64,000 nucleotides of DNA from Rhodobacteraceae bacterium S2214 (lineage in GTDB: Bacteria > Pseudomonadota > Alphaproteobacteria > Rhodobacterales > Rhodobacteraceae): NCBI GenBank assembly GCA_025141675.1, contig CP081161.1:434001-498000 (forward strand). The letters run 5' to 3'. The first letter of the stretch is position 1, and every line of letters starts with the position of its first letter. Made by a program: the position numbers and the translations under genes. The notes under the pieces are model-generated. The model ran no database searches, was not told the origin of the DNA, and saw only the letters and a program-made list of their open reading frames with translations. Shown here one piece after another: positions 55,601 through 61,678 of the stretch.

Positions 55601-57690
55601 ACGAAGGCACAGACAACGACGTGATCGAAGGCTTTGGTGGCGATGACGTGATCTCGGCGGGTGCCGGGTCGGATGATGTGTTTGGCGGTGACGGCAACGA
55701 CACGATCAATGGCAACCAAGGCGACGACAACCTGTTCGGCGGTCAAGGCGAAGACACCATCAACGGTGGTCTTGGCAACGACACCATCAACGGTGGTGCG
55801 GACGACGATCAGCTGAACGGCCAGGATGGTGACGACACCATCGCGGGTGGTGCAGGCAACGACAACATCAATGGCGGTGCAGGTGACGATGAGCTGCGCG
55901 GTGGGTCAGGCAATGACATCATCGAAGGCTCTGAGGGTGAAGACACCTTGTTCGGTGGCACAGGTGACGACGATCTCTGGGGAGGCCAGGATGATGACAC
56001 CGTCATCGGTGGTGCCGGCAATGATACTGTGGCCGGTGAAACTGGCGACGATGAATTGCACGGCGGCCTTGGCGACGACACGTTCTTTGGCGGTGCAGGC
56101 AACGATGTGATCGAAGACCGTGAAGGCAGCGACACAGTCGATGCAGGCGACGGCGACGACATCATCAACGTGGGCTCGACCCAAGGGGATGAAGCGCCAG
56201 ACGTGGGCTATCCGGAGCAGCCATCTGCGACGATCCCGGGTCTTGTGTTCCCGGGCTATGATGCGGACGAGGATCCAAACGACGACAAAGACTTTGTCGA
56301 CGGCGGGGCTGGCAACGACATCATCAACACAGGTGATGACGACGACAGCATCATCGGTGGGTCCGGCAACGACACGATCAACGCAGGCTTTGACGACGAT
56401 ACTGTTGACGGCGGCACAGGCGATGACTTCATCGAAGGTGGCGAAGGCAACGACGTGATCGAAGGCGGTGCGGGCGACGACACCATCTACGGTGGTCTCG
56501 AAGATCCACTGGCCGATGCGGTCAGCTTCCCGGATGACGAACCGGACGCCGCGGGCTTCCAGGATCTTGTTCCTGAGAACAACGGGGACACGATCTTTGG
56601 CGGTGACGGCAACGATACGATCTTCGGCCAAGACGACGATGACACGCTGTTTGGTGGCGCTGGCAACGACGTGCTGGACGGCGGCGTGGACGACGACCTT
56701 CTGGTTGGCGGCGACGGCGACGATGTTTTGATCGGTGGTCAGGGCAACGACAGCATCGATGGCGGAACTGGCGAAGACACGATCTTTGGCGGTGCCGGCA
56801 ACGACGACCTCGAAGGTGGTCTGGGCAACGACACGATCGACGGTGGTGAGGGTGAAGACCTGATCTACGGTGGTGAGGGTGTTGATGACCTGTCCGGTGG
56901 CACAGGCTCGGACACATTCTTCGGCGGTAACGGCGGTGATGTGGTCACGGGTGGCGAAGACGCTGATGGCCAGGACATCGATGTCCTCGACCTGACTGGG
57001 TCGAACGTTGACCGGATCGATTACGTAGACGGCGACCCGGAAGCAGGTACGGTGACGTTCCTCGACGGGTCCACGATGACCTTCTCGGAAATCGAAAACG
57101 TCATCCCGTGCTTCACACCGGGCACATTGATCGCGACACCAAAAGGCGAGCGTCTGGTCGAAGAACTGCAAGTCGGCGACCGGATCATCACCCGCGACAA
57201 TGGCATCCAGGAAATCGCATGGATGGGCCACAAGCCGATGTCAGGCCAGCAGCTGGTGCAAAACCCGCACCTGCAGCCTGTTCTGATCAAGGCAGGGGCA
57301 CTGGGCCACGGTCTGCCGGAACGTGACATGATGGTGTCACCAAACCACCGCGTGCTTGTGTCGTCAGACAAAACGCAGCTGTACTTCGAAGAAAGCGAAG
57401 TGCTGGCTGCAGCCAAGCACATGGTCGGCGCGGAAGGCATCCACACGGTCAACGTGATGCAGACAACTTACGTGCACTTCATGTTTGAGCGGCACGAAGT
57501 GGTGCTGTCAAACGGGGCATGGACGGAAAGCTTCCAGCCAGGGGACTATTCCTTGAAAGGTATCGGCAACAGCCAGCGGAACGAAATCTTCGATCTCTTC
57601 CCTGAACTGCAGTCCAAAACCGGCCTGGAAAACTACCAGTCAGCACGCAAAGCGCTCAAAAAACACGAAGCAAAACTCCTGCTCAAATAA
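49630..57690 (+). CDS. Giant RTX / cadherin-like repeat protein with C-terminal Hint domain
   Basis: This 2686-residue, very acidic, calcium-dependent surface or secreted protein has no signal peptide, consistent with type I secretion. In order: an N-terminal lectin-like jellyroll (about 1-165); RTX block 1 (170-320); a jellyroll insert (320-485); RTX block 2 (487-685); a second related insert (690-895); RTX block 3 (897-957); eight tandem cadherin/VCBS-like units (about 1028-1956); a long RTX block 4 (1958-2457); and a Hint domain (2494-2670) starting CFTPGTLIATPKGERLVEEL (C2494) with SPNHRVLV and ANG-like SNGAWTESF. Probable roles are adhesion, biofilm or surface-layer formation. No type I exporter genes are in the window. 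A lipoprotein gene follows. Confidence 0.88.
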   Translation: MTKTIDFNDLSGGTIVDNEYQSAGVTIQAWTAGGVGNRAMIFDTSNPTGGDYDLATSNLGNALIVSEDGDSHDPDDAIGGTFRFRFADGADLKSLTFLDNEEGATVRFYNEHGQLIATRQIPTTGDNGQYIATFDVEGVYTMDVQLHGSGAVDNLVYDDIGPDLDGTVEGTAGNDVIDVNYDGDPDGDRVDNNDAILAGDVGDDDLIVAGAGDDLVKAGNGDDLVFGGTGHDTLMGEDGDDTLCGQDGDDVLFGGNGDDILEGMNNNDLLYGDAGNDDLYGDAGTDTLFGGSGDDLLKGGAGNDILVGDGADTAGTTEFLIDWDQLGSDGNQTLTVDGQSVNVSVGTPQSAGGKEWFVENGMLKAWDVTEPTTADMHFDTEVSNVSFTLLDVDALDKITIMAKDAQGNLVEVQFEDTGVHTVNGNMIIGSQTNAAGPGADNNGQDVEVTIAGPIQHLWIVLDDGPERDYSGTVAVTDITFEIPAIADGVDGNDVLMGGAGDDVLLGNGGNDNLDGGIGNDTLEGGDGDDRLFGNDGDDTQFGGAGNDVLGGADRGNDVFYGGDGDDMVEASYGNDTIYGDAGNDNLWASADNDLVYGGTGDDSVYGGHGQDTVYGDAGNDTLSGGSNDDTVYGGSGNDVIEGDALYKDDTGAAGNDELYGGAGDDTINGGAGDDLICGDDEDGATGRVDQLTLQWTEALPAGTALGATQTVAVDGMNVTIGFAQEDEGATADVENTAMYVEAGEAFDPNSGLHLHGLGGEGGVDNTSTTTLSFASNDAAYGDEVQDVSFRINDIDNGTDADDHIDIVTVRAYNAAGEEIAVTITAESGAQIINGNTVTGGVEHTDGVTPAAQAGSVLFEIAGPVARIEIDYDNGETTDQRVDVSDINFFTTASEGTSEAGNDVLNGDAGDDVIYGKGGDDVITGGTGADEIYGGDDADTIIGGAGDVVDGGAGGDDNDVLDLTGQGSFILTGPDGTGSPIPDSNGNGLDGQVVFVDADGNPTGETISFTEIEEIVGDEVTNFDPDALDDVVDATEDGVSDLGNVLDNDTDANAGDTLTVGAVNGDETLVGTPVEGSDGGLVTINPDGTASFDPNGDFEALGEGETATTTVTYTVDDGNGGTDTATVTITVTGTNDAPDATADVYTQDQDADGSPAIGNVIGDNTGAGQDSDPEGDTIRVTSVTNGTDSADITDPFGAFGQGVTVAGDNGGLVTINNGGNIYFDANGEFDALGEGDTATTTVTYTLTDENGATDTATVTITVTGTNDDPVAVADTGDATEDGVTDLDNVLGNDTDVDGDDLTVGAVNGDEALVGTPVAGDNGGLVTINEDGTASFDPNGDFEALGEGETAETTVTYTVTDPSGATSTTTVTVTVTGVNDAPNAVDSAYVVSQDETSGDVDANAITDDTGEGADSDPEGDDLTVVRVDNQTGNVGNAVAGDNGGLFTVNADGSVDFDANGEFDDLGAGEDATTTITYTIADENGLEDTATVTFTVTGSNDGPVAVADDLTAGEDDPAGVIGNVLDNDSDPDGDPLTVGAVNGDETLVGTPVDGSDGGLVTINPDGTVTFDPNGDFDDLGEGEEATTTVTYTVTDPSGATSTETVTITVTGTNDAPVAVADTDTTDQDTVIDLDNVLGNDSDPEGDDLTVGAVNGDETLVGAPVAGDNGGLVTINADGTASFDPNGDFDDLGAGETADTTVTYTVTDENGATDSTTVTVTVTGTNDGPTAVADTFDANEDDVTDLGNVLDNDSDPDGDPLTVGAVNGDETLVGTPVDGSNGGLVTINPDGSISFDPNGDFEDLAPGETAETTVTYTVTDPSGATSTETVTITVNGVNDGPDATDNAYVVSLTETAGDVDGNVITGDTGNGVDSDPEGDALTVVAVDGDAANVGNVVAGDNGGTFTINADGTVDFDAGDDFDDLGLGATRDTSVTYTIVDENGATDTANVTFTVTGINDGTVQGTDGNDVINPNIPYVDADGDIVDAGDGILPGDEGTDNDVIEGFGGDDVISAGAGSDDVFGGDGNDTINGNQGDDNLFGGQGEDTINGGLGNDTINGGADDDQLNGQDGDDTIAGGAGNDNINGGAGDDELRGGSGNDIIEGSEGEDTLFGGTGDDDLWGGQDDDTVIGGAGNDTVAGETGDDELHGGLGDDTFFGGAGNDVIEDREGSDTVDAGDGDDIINVGSTQGDEAPDVGYPEQPSATIPGLVFPGYDADEDPNDDKDFVDGGAGNDIINTGDDDDSIIGGSGNDTINAGFDDDTVDGGTGDDFIEGGEGNDVIEGGAGDDTIYGGLEDPLADAVSFPDDEPDAAGFQDLVPENNGDTIFGGDGNDTIFGQDDDDTLFGGAGNDVLDGGVDDDLLVGGDGDDVLIGGQGNDSIDGGTGEDTIFGGAGNDDLEGGLGNDTIDGGEGEDLIYGGEGVDDLSGGTGSDTFFGGNGGDVVTGGEDADGQDIDVLDLTGSNVDRIDYVDGDPEAGTVTFLDGSTMTFSEIENVIPCFTPGTLIATPKGERLVEELQVGDRIITRDNGIQEIAWMGHKPMSGQQLVQNPHLQPVLIKAGALGHGLPERDMMVSPNHRVLVSSDKTQLYFEESEVLAAAKHMVGAEGIHTVNVMQTTYVHFMFERHEVVLSNGAWTESFQPGDYSLKGIGNSQRNEIFDLFPELQSKTGLENYQSARKALKKHEAKLLLK
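50140..52500 (+). repeat. RTX calcium-binding nonapeptide blocks 1-3
   Basis: Three clusters of glycine- and aspartate-rich nonapeptides of the form GGxGxDxLx occur here, for example GGTGHDTLMGEDGDDTL and GGAGDDVLLGNGGNDNLDGG. They are separated by two inserted domains (roughly 50580-51080 and 51700-52310) that look like beta-jellyrolls and resemble each other. These blocks fold into calcium-bound beta-rolls after export. Confidence 0.85.
52711..55497 (+). repeat. Eight tandem cadherin/VCBS-like repeat units (about 350 bases each)
   Basis: Eight units of 105-130 residues follow one another, each ending in a TVTVTGTNDAP-type motif. Five (A, C, E, F, G) share DNDSDPDGDPLTVGAVNGDE and FDPNGDF; three (B, D, H) share a longer DSDPEGD form and, in D and H, AYVVS near the start. 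The type I units are highly similar at DNA level, with long runs of matching bases around NGDETLVGTP, which suggests recent duplication or gene conversion and possible length variation between strains. Confidence 0.85.
55499..57000 (+). repeat. RTX calcium-binding block 4
   Basis: About 1.5 kb encodes near-continuous nonapeptides such as GGAGNDTVAGETGDDELHGG. It is interrupted by two proline-rich inserts around residues 2185-2215 (with YPEQPSATIPGLVFPGY) and 2290-2320. This C-terminal beta-roll directly precedes the Hint domain. Confidence 0.82.
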
Positions 57691-57715
57691 GCGCAAAAAC
57701 AAAAAACACAAAAAC

Positions 57716-57749
57716 AACGCCCGCTGGATACAAAAAAACAGCGGGCGTT
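57716..57749. terminator. Strong hairpin downstream of the giant RTX gene
   Basis: AACGCCCGCTG (57716-57726) and CAGCGGGCGTT (57739-57749) form a perfect 11-base-pair stem with a 12-base A-rich loop, 26 bases after the RTX stop. The flanking A-tract lies on the left, so the U-rich tail appears only for transcripts running leftward; for the rightward RTX message the hairpin lacks a T-run. It probably ends or stabilises the RTX transcript. Confidence 0.7.
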
Positions 57750-57767
57750 GGCACGTGGGAAGTGATG

Positions 57768-57782
57768 TTAACCATACGTTAA
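57768..57782. promoter_or_regulatory. CtrA-type binding box
   Basis: TTAACCATACGTTAA is a perfect match to the full CtrA consensus TTAA-N7-TTAA, and its left half TTAACCAT is the commonest form in Rhodobacteraceae. It ends 48 bases upstream of the lipoprotein ATG at 57831, in a normal position for activation by this cell-cycle and motility regulator. I saw no other TTAA-N7-TTAA match in the intergenic regions I read. Confidence 0.55.
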
Positions 57783-57830
57783 GTAAGATTTTCCTAAGAT
57801 GAACGCCTGTTCTGCTTTGGGGTGTTCATC

Positions 57831-58499
57831 ATGACAATATTTCGTACCTACGCCGCACTGGGATGTCTGACTGTTCTCGCTGCATGTGGCGGATCGTCGG
57901 GATCGGGTGTTTTATCTACCTCTGGCCCGATCAGCATTCAGGACGTCAACGCTGCGGGTGACGCTTATTTCAGGTTTGCCGCAGATGGTTTCATGGCGCT
58001 TGATCAAGCGGCGTTGGAAGCGCAAGGATCGGCGTCTTATGACGGGTATATGCTGGCGGTCCCGAACGGGTCGTCTGATGCGTTGGTCGGGCGGGCGCAG
58101 ATTGATGTGACCTTCACAAACGGTGGTGATCTCTCGGGTGATGTGCGTGATCTTGTGCTTATCCCCGAAAATGAAGACGTCGTTGCGATCCTACGCGCCG
58201 ACCCCGCAGACGGCTACACTCCGATCGGTGACGCGACAGCGCTGACGCGATTGTCTGGTGAATTGGACCTATCTGGCGGGGAACTGCGCGGGTCGAGGAT
58301 TGATGTCGATGTGTCCGGGACTGTGGATATTCCTGGCGCCGCATTTGATGCGCGCCTCAGCGGCACAGAGACATTTGATGTGAGTGGAAGCCTGCAGAGT
58401 CTGGTCGCCGAGACGGGTGAATTTGTTGGACAGGGTTCGCTATTTGCGCGTGGGTCAAGATTACAATTCAACCTAGGGGCTGTTGTGTTTGCTGAATAA
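57831..58499 (+). CDS. Surface lipoprotein, RTX-associated
   Basis: The 222-residue protein starts at the ATG at 57831; a GTG at 57822 would add three residues. The signal peptide ends in the lipobox LAAC (Cys19), followed by GGSSGSG. The mature part has beta-strand character, ending TFDVSGSLQSLV...GEFVGQGSLFARGSRLQFNLGAVVFAE. Two stretches (GSASYDGYMLAV with RAQIDVTF, and the final GEFVGQG segment) correspond in pattern to GDARFEGGASGFVI, VVDVAF and GQFFG of the lipoprotein at 17760. Both lipoproteins directly follow RTX genes. A role as receptor, anchor or export helper for the RTX protein is an inference. Confidence 0.72.
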   Translation: MTIFRTYAALGCLTVLAACGGSSGSGVLSTSGPISIQDVNAAGDAYFRFAADGFMALDQAALEAQGSASYDGYMLAVPNGSSDALVGRAQIDVTFTNGGDLSGDVRDLVLIPENEDVVAILRADPADGYTPIGDATALTRLSGELDLSGGELRGSRIDVDVSGTVDIPGAAFDARLSGTETFDVSGSLQSLVAETGEFVGQGSLFARGSRLQFNLGAVVFAE

Positions 58500-58787
58500 T
58501 TCTGCGCGGTGACCTAAAGTAATTGGCTGGAGAATGACACATAAACTGGGTCATTGTTCGCGACAAAACGGCGTGGTTAGGCCAGTTATTGCTTCTTCAT
58601 ACTGAGGGCGCTGTGCTGTTTTTGATAAGATTATCACCCCAATCACACCGGAATAAATAATATAAAACAGTGTCTTAAAAGAAATATCATCAACTACTAA
58701 TATTTTAGTTTGACAAAACACGCCCGTCGCGACGACAGTAGGGTGTCGGCGAAATCCGGCTCATAACATCTTTAGGGAGGAGAAAAG
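58500..58787. other. AT-rich intergenic region upstream of the glycerol importer
   Basis: This 288-base stretch is clearly richer in A and T than its surroundings between about 58640 and 58715. It contains TTGACA at 58710-58715 as a possible -35, without a good -10 at 17 bases, and the palindrome GTCGCGAC (58725-58732) just after it, which could be an operator. A strong ribosome site, AGGGAGGAG, precedes the ATG at 58788. No gene is visible. Confidence 0.45.
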
Positions 58788-60524
58788 ATGCGTAAGTATC
58801 TGCTCTCCGCAGTTGCGGTTTCAGCCGTGGTTGCGGGGTCCAATAGCGCTTTGGCTGATGAAGCCGCAGCACAACGTTGGATTGATCAAGAATTCCAGCC
58901 ATCCACATTGTCCAAAGACGATCAGATGGCCGAAATGCAGTGGTTTATTAACGCTGCAGAACCGTTTTCTGGCATGGAAATCAACGTCCTGTCCGAAGGC
59001 ATCCCGACACATTCCTACGAAAGCGAAGTCCTGACAAAGGCGTTCGAGGAAATCACGGGCATCAAGGTAAACCACCAAATTTTGGGTGAGGGCGAGGTCG
59101 TTCAGGCCGTGCAAACCCAGATGCAAACGAACCGGAACCTGTATGACGGTTACGTCAACGATTCCGATTTGATCGGCACACATTCCCGTTTGCAGCAGGC
59201 CTATAACCTGACGGAACAAATGGCGGGTGACTGGGCGGCGACAACGTCCCCGACGCTTGATTTGCCTGACTTCATGGGCAGCCAGTTCACCACTGGTCCG
59301 GATGGCAATCTGTATCAGTTGCCGGATCAGCAGTTTGCGAACCTGTATTGGTTCCGCAAAGACTGGTTTGACAATGCTGATTACCAAGCAGCGTTTGAGG
59401 AAAAGTATGGCTACCCATTGGGTGTACCAGTCAACTGGTCCGCTTACGAAGATATCGCCGAGTTCTTTAGCAACGACGTGAAAGAAATCGACGGTGTCGC
59501 AATCTATGGTCACATGGATTACGGCAAACGTGCGCCTGACCTTGGTTGGCGGATGACGGATGCGTGGCTGTCTATGGCAGGTGCCGGATCGAAGGGCGAA
59601 CCAAACGGTGTGCCGATCGATGAATGGGGCATCCGCATGGAAGAGGGCAGCTGTAACCCAGTGGGTGCATCTGTCACACGTGGTGGTGCGGCGAACGGCC
59701 CAGCAGCTGTTTATGCGATCCGTAAGTGGGACGAATGGCTGCGGGCATATGCGCCTCCGGGTGCTGCGTCTTATGACTTCTACCAGTCTTTGCCAGCATT
59801 GGCCCAAGGCAACGTGGCCCAGCAGATCTTCTGGTACACAGCGTTCACAGCCGACATGGTTGCCCCGCGATCCGCAGGTAACAACACGGTGGACGAAGAA
59901 GGCACACCGCTTTGGCGTATGGCCCCATCCCCGCATGGTCCATACTGGGAAGAAGGTCAGAAAGTCGGCTACCAAGACGTGGGCAGCTGGACGTTCCTGA
60001 ACTCTACACCGTCTGATCGTGCGCAGGCTGCTTGGCTTTATGCCCAGTTCGTCACATCCAAGACTGTGGACGTGAAGAAATCCCACGTAGGTCTGACATT
60101 CATCCGCGATTCATCTGTGAACCACGAAAGCTTTAGCGAACGTGCACCACAGTTGGGTGGTTTGGTTGAATTCTACCGTTCTCCGGATCGTGTGGCTTGG
60201 TCCCCAACCGGCATCAACGTGCCTGACTATCCAAAGCTCGCGCAGATTTGGTGGCAGCAGATTGGTGACGTGAATTCTGGCGCGTTTACACCGCAAGAAG
60301 CCATGGATCGTCTGGCCGAAGAAATGGACATCACCATGGGTCGTATGCAGGCAGCTGATGAAGCCGCCAATGTTTACGGCGGATGTGGTCCACGTCTGAA
60401 CGACGAACAAACTGCGGAATACTGGTACGCAAACGGCGGCGCAAAGCCACCGCTTGAGAACGAGAAACCGCAGGGTGAAACCGTCAACTACGACGAACTC
60501 GTTGCTCGCTGGGCGGCACAGTAA
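58788..60524 (+). CDS. glpV: Glycerol-type ABC importer substrate-binding protein (GlpV-like)
   Basis: The 578-residue periplasmic protein has a signal peptide (MRKYLLSAVAVSAVVAGSNSALA). It closely fits the large binding protein of the rhizobial glycerol transporter GlpSTPQV as I recall it: WINAAEPFSGMEI-type start after ADEAAAQRW, LTKAFEEITGIKVNHQ, LGEGEVVQAVQTQMQT, YGKRAPDLGWRMTDAWLSMA and GTPLWRMAPSPHGPYWEEGQ. At 578 residues it is longer than usual family-1 sugar-binding proteins, which also fits GlpV. It heads the operon, followed by two ATPase and two permease genes. The substrate assignment rests on family recognition. Confidence 0.83.
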   Translation: MRKYLLSAVAVSAVVAGSNSALADEAAAQRWIDQEFQPSTLSKDDQMAEMQWFINAAEPFSGMEINVLSEGIPTHSYESEVLTKAFEEITGIKVNHQILGEGEVVQAVQTQMQTNRNLYDGYVNDSDLIGTHSRLQQAYNLTEQMAGDWAATTSPTLDLPDFMGSQFTTGPDGNLYQLPDQQFANLYWFRKDWFDNADYQAAFEEKYGYPLGVPVNWSAYEDIAEFFSNDVKEIDGVAIYGHMDYGKRAPDLGWRMTDAWLSMAGAGSKGEPNGVPIDEWGIRMEEGSCNPVGASVTRGGAANGPAAVYAIRKWDEWLRAYAPPGAASYDFYQSLPALAQGNVAQQIFWYTAFTADMVAPRSAGNNTVDEEGTPLWRMAPSPHGPYWEEGQKVGYQDVGSWTFLNSTPSDRAQAAWLYAQFVTSKTVDVKKSHVGLTFIRDSSVNHESFSERAPQLGGLVEFYRSPDRVAWSPTGINVPDYPKLAQIWWQQIGDVNSGAFTPQEAMDRLAEEMDITMGRMQAADEAANVYGGCGPRLNDEQTAEYWYANGGAKPPLENEKPQGETVNYDELVARWAAQ

Positions 60525-60553
60525 CCTCCCTGTTGGGCATCTGCCTAACGCAC

Positions 60554-60581
60554 GCTGGGGCCTTTTCATTGGGGCCCCAGC
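60554..60581 (+). terminator. Hairpin between the binding-protein and ATPase genes of the glycerol importer
   Basis: GCTGGGGCC (60554-60562) pairs with GGCCCCAGC (60573-60581) over nine base pairs with a ten-base loop. It begins 30 bases after the glpV-like stop and lies ahead of the first ATPase gene. No T-run follows, so message stabilisation or partial termination is more likely than a full stop. Confidence 0.65.
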
Positions 60582-60613
60582 ACTTACGACACATCTGACC
60601 GGCAAGGGCCGTT

Positions 60614-61678
60614 ATGACACTCCAAGTAAATGATATTTCCAAAGTGGTTGGTGGGCAGACCCATATCAAACCAACGACTTTGACGCTTGAGACAGGCCAT
60701 TTCAATGTCCTGCTTGGGAAGACCGGATCGGGCAAAACGTCACTGATCAAAATGATGGCCGGACTTGATCCGATTGCCAGTGGCCAGATCATCATGGAAG
60801 GCCAAGACGTGACCAAGCTGACGACGCAAAAGCGTAACATCAGTCTCGTCCATCAGTTCTTTGTAAATTACCCGCACATGACCGTGTACGACAACATCGC
60901 CTCGCCGCTGAAAGTGGCTGGGATGGCGAAGTCGGAAATTCAGGGTCGCGTGGAAGAAGCCGCAGATATTCTGCAATTGCGCCCGATGCTGCATCGCAGG
61001 CCACATGAATTGTCCGGTGGGCAGCAACAACGCACCGCGTTGGCCCGTGCGATTGCAAAGGAAAGCCGCGCAGTGTTTCTGGACGAACCGCTAGCGAACC
61101 TTGATTACAAACTGCGTGAAGAATTACGCGAACAGCTCCCCGAACTTTTCGCAGGTCGCGGCGCGGTCGTGGTTTACGCAACATCCGAACCAGAAGAGGC
61201 ATTGCTGCTGGGCGGCTACACCGGATTGATGGACGACGGAAACGTCGTCCAGTTCGGCAAGACTGCCGAGATCTATCGCACGCCCGGATCGCTGATGGCC
61301 GCTTCTGTATTCTCTGACCCGCCGATCAACACGGCCGTGGTGAAGAAATTGGGCGATACTGTTTCGATGGGCGACGCGACTTGGCAAGCCGCAAATGGGT
61401 TGGTCGATGGCACCTACACGATGGCTGTCCGTCCGCATCACGTCACACCTGTGGCTAGCGCCCAGAATACCGTCGCGCTGTCCGGTAAGGTGCTTGTGAC
61501 GGAATTGTCCGGCTCGGAAAGTTCTGCGCATTTCGCGATGCCGGGGGCGGATTGGGTGTCGCTGGCACATGGCGTCCACCCCTATGAGATCGGCGAAGAT
61601 CATCCATTCTACCTTGATCCGACCGCCTGCTTTTACTTCGCGCCTGACGGGTCGCTTGTCATAGGGGAATCCGTCTGA
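60614..61678 (+). CDS. glpS: Glycerol-type ABC importer ATPase, GlpS-like
   Basis: The 354-residue ATPase has Walker A GKTGSGKTS (35-43), a canonical signature LSGGQQQR (133-140), Walker B VFLDEPLANLD with the catalytic glutamate, and a C-terminal regulatory TOBE-type domain (about 235-354). The H-loop is aberrant: YATSEPEEA has S191 where ThrHisAsp is expected. It shares one base with the next ATPase gene. Two different ATPases side by side are characteristic of the GlpST system and imply a heterodimer. Confidence 0.82.
   Translation: MTLQVNDISKVVGGQTHIKPTTLTLETGHFNVLLGKTGSGKTSLIKMMAGLDPIASGQIIMEGQDVTKLTTQKRNISLVHQFFVNYPHMTVYDNIASPLKVAGMAKSEIQGRVEEAADILQLRPMLHRRPHELSGGQQQRTALARAIAKESRAVFLDEPLANLDYKLREELREQLPELFAGRGAVVVYATSEPEEALLLGGYTGLMDDGNVVQFGKTAEIYRTPGSLMAASVFSDPPINTAVVKKLGDTVSMGDATWQAANGLVDGTYTMAVRPHHVTPVASAQNTVALSGKVLVTELSGSESSAHFAMPGADWVSLAHGVHPYEIGEDHPFYLDPTACFYFAPDGSLVIGESV

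Noticed and set aside
50140-57000. Regular short repeats that could suggest a CRISPR array
   Set aside because: The repeats are in frame, encode calcium-binding nonapeptides and cadherin-like units, and have no unique spacers of constant length.
50503-57231. Long open frames on the minus strand inside the giant RTX gene (for example 50503-51453, 51952-53133, 55906-57231)
   Set aside because: They mirror the biased GGxGxD codon pattern of the RTX repeats, have low-complexity translations without family motifs, and no ribosome sites; they are shadows.
49397-58520. Shared 13-mer GGTGACCTAAAGT at 49397 and 58508 flanking the RTX gene and lipoprotein
   Set aside because: In 64 kb several chance 13-base matches are expected, and the neighbouring sequences do not match, so it is not good evidence for an attachment site or transposon ends.
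58821-60086. 421-residue open frame antisense to the GlpV-like gene
   Set aside because: The sense frame has a signal peptide, family motifs and a strong ribosome site; the antisense translation is rich in Cys, Arg and His and matches nothing recognisable.
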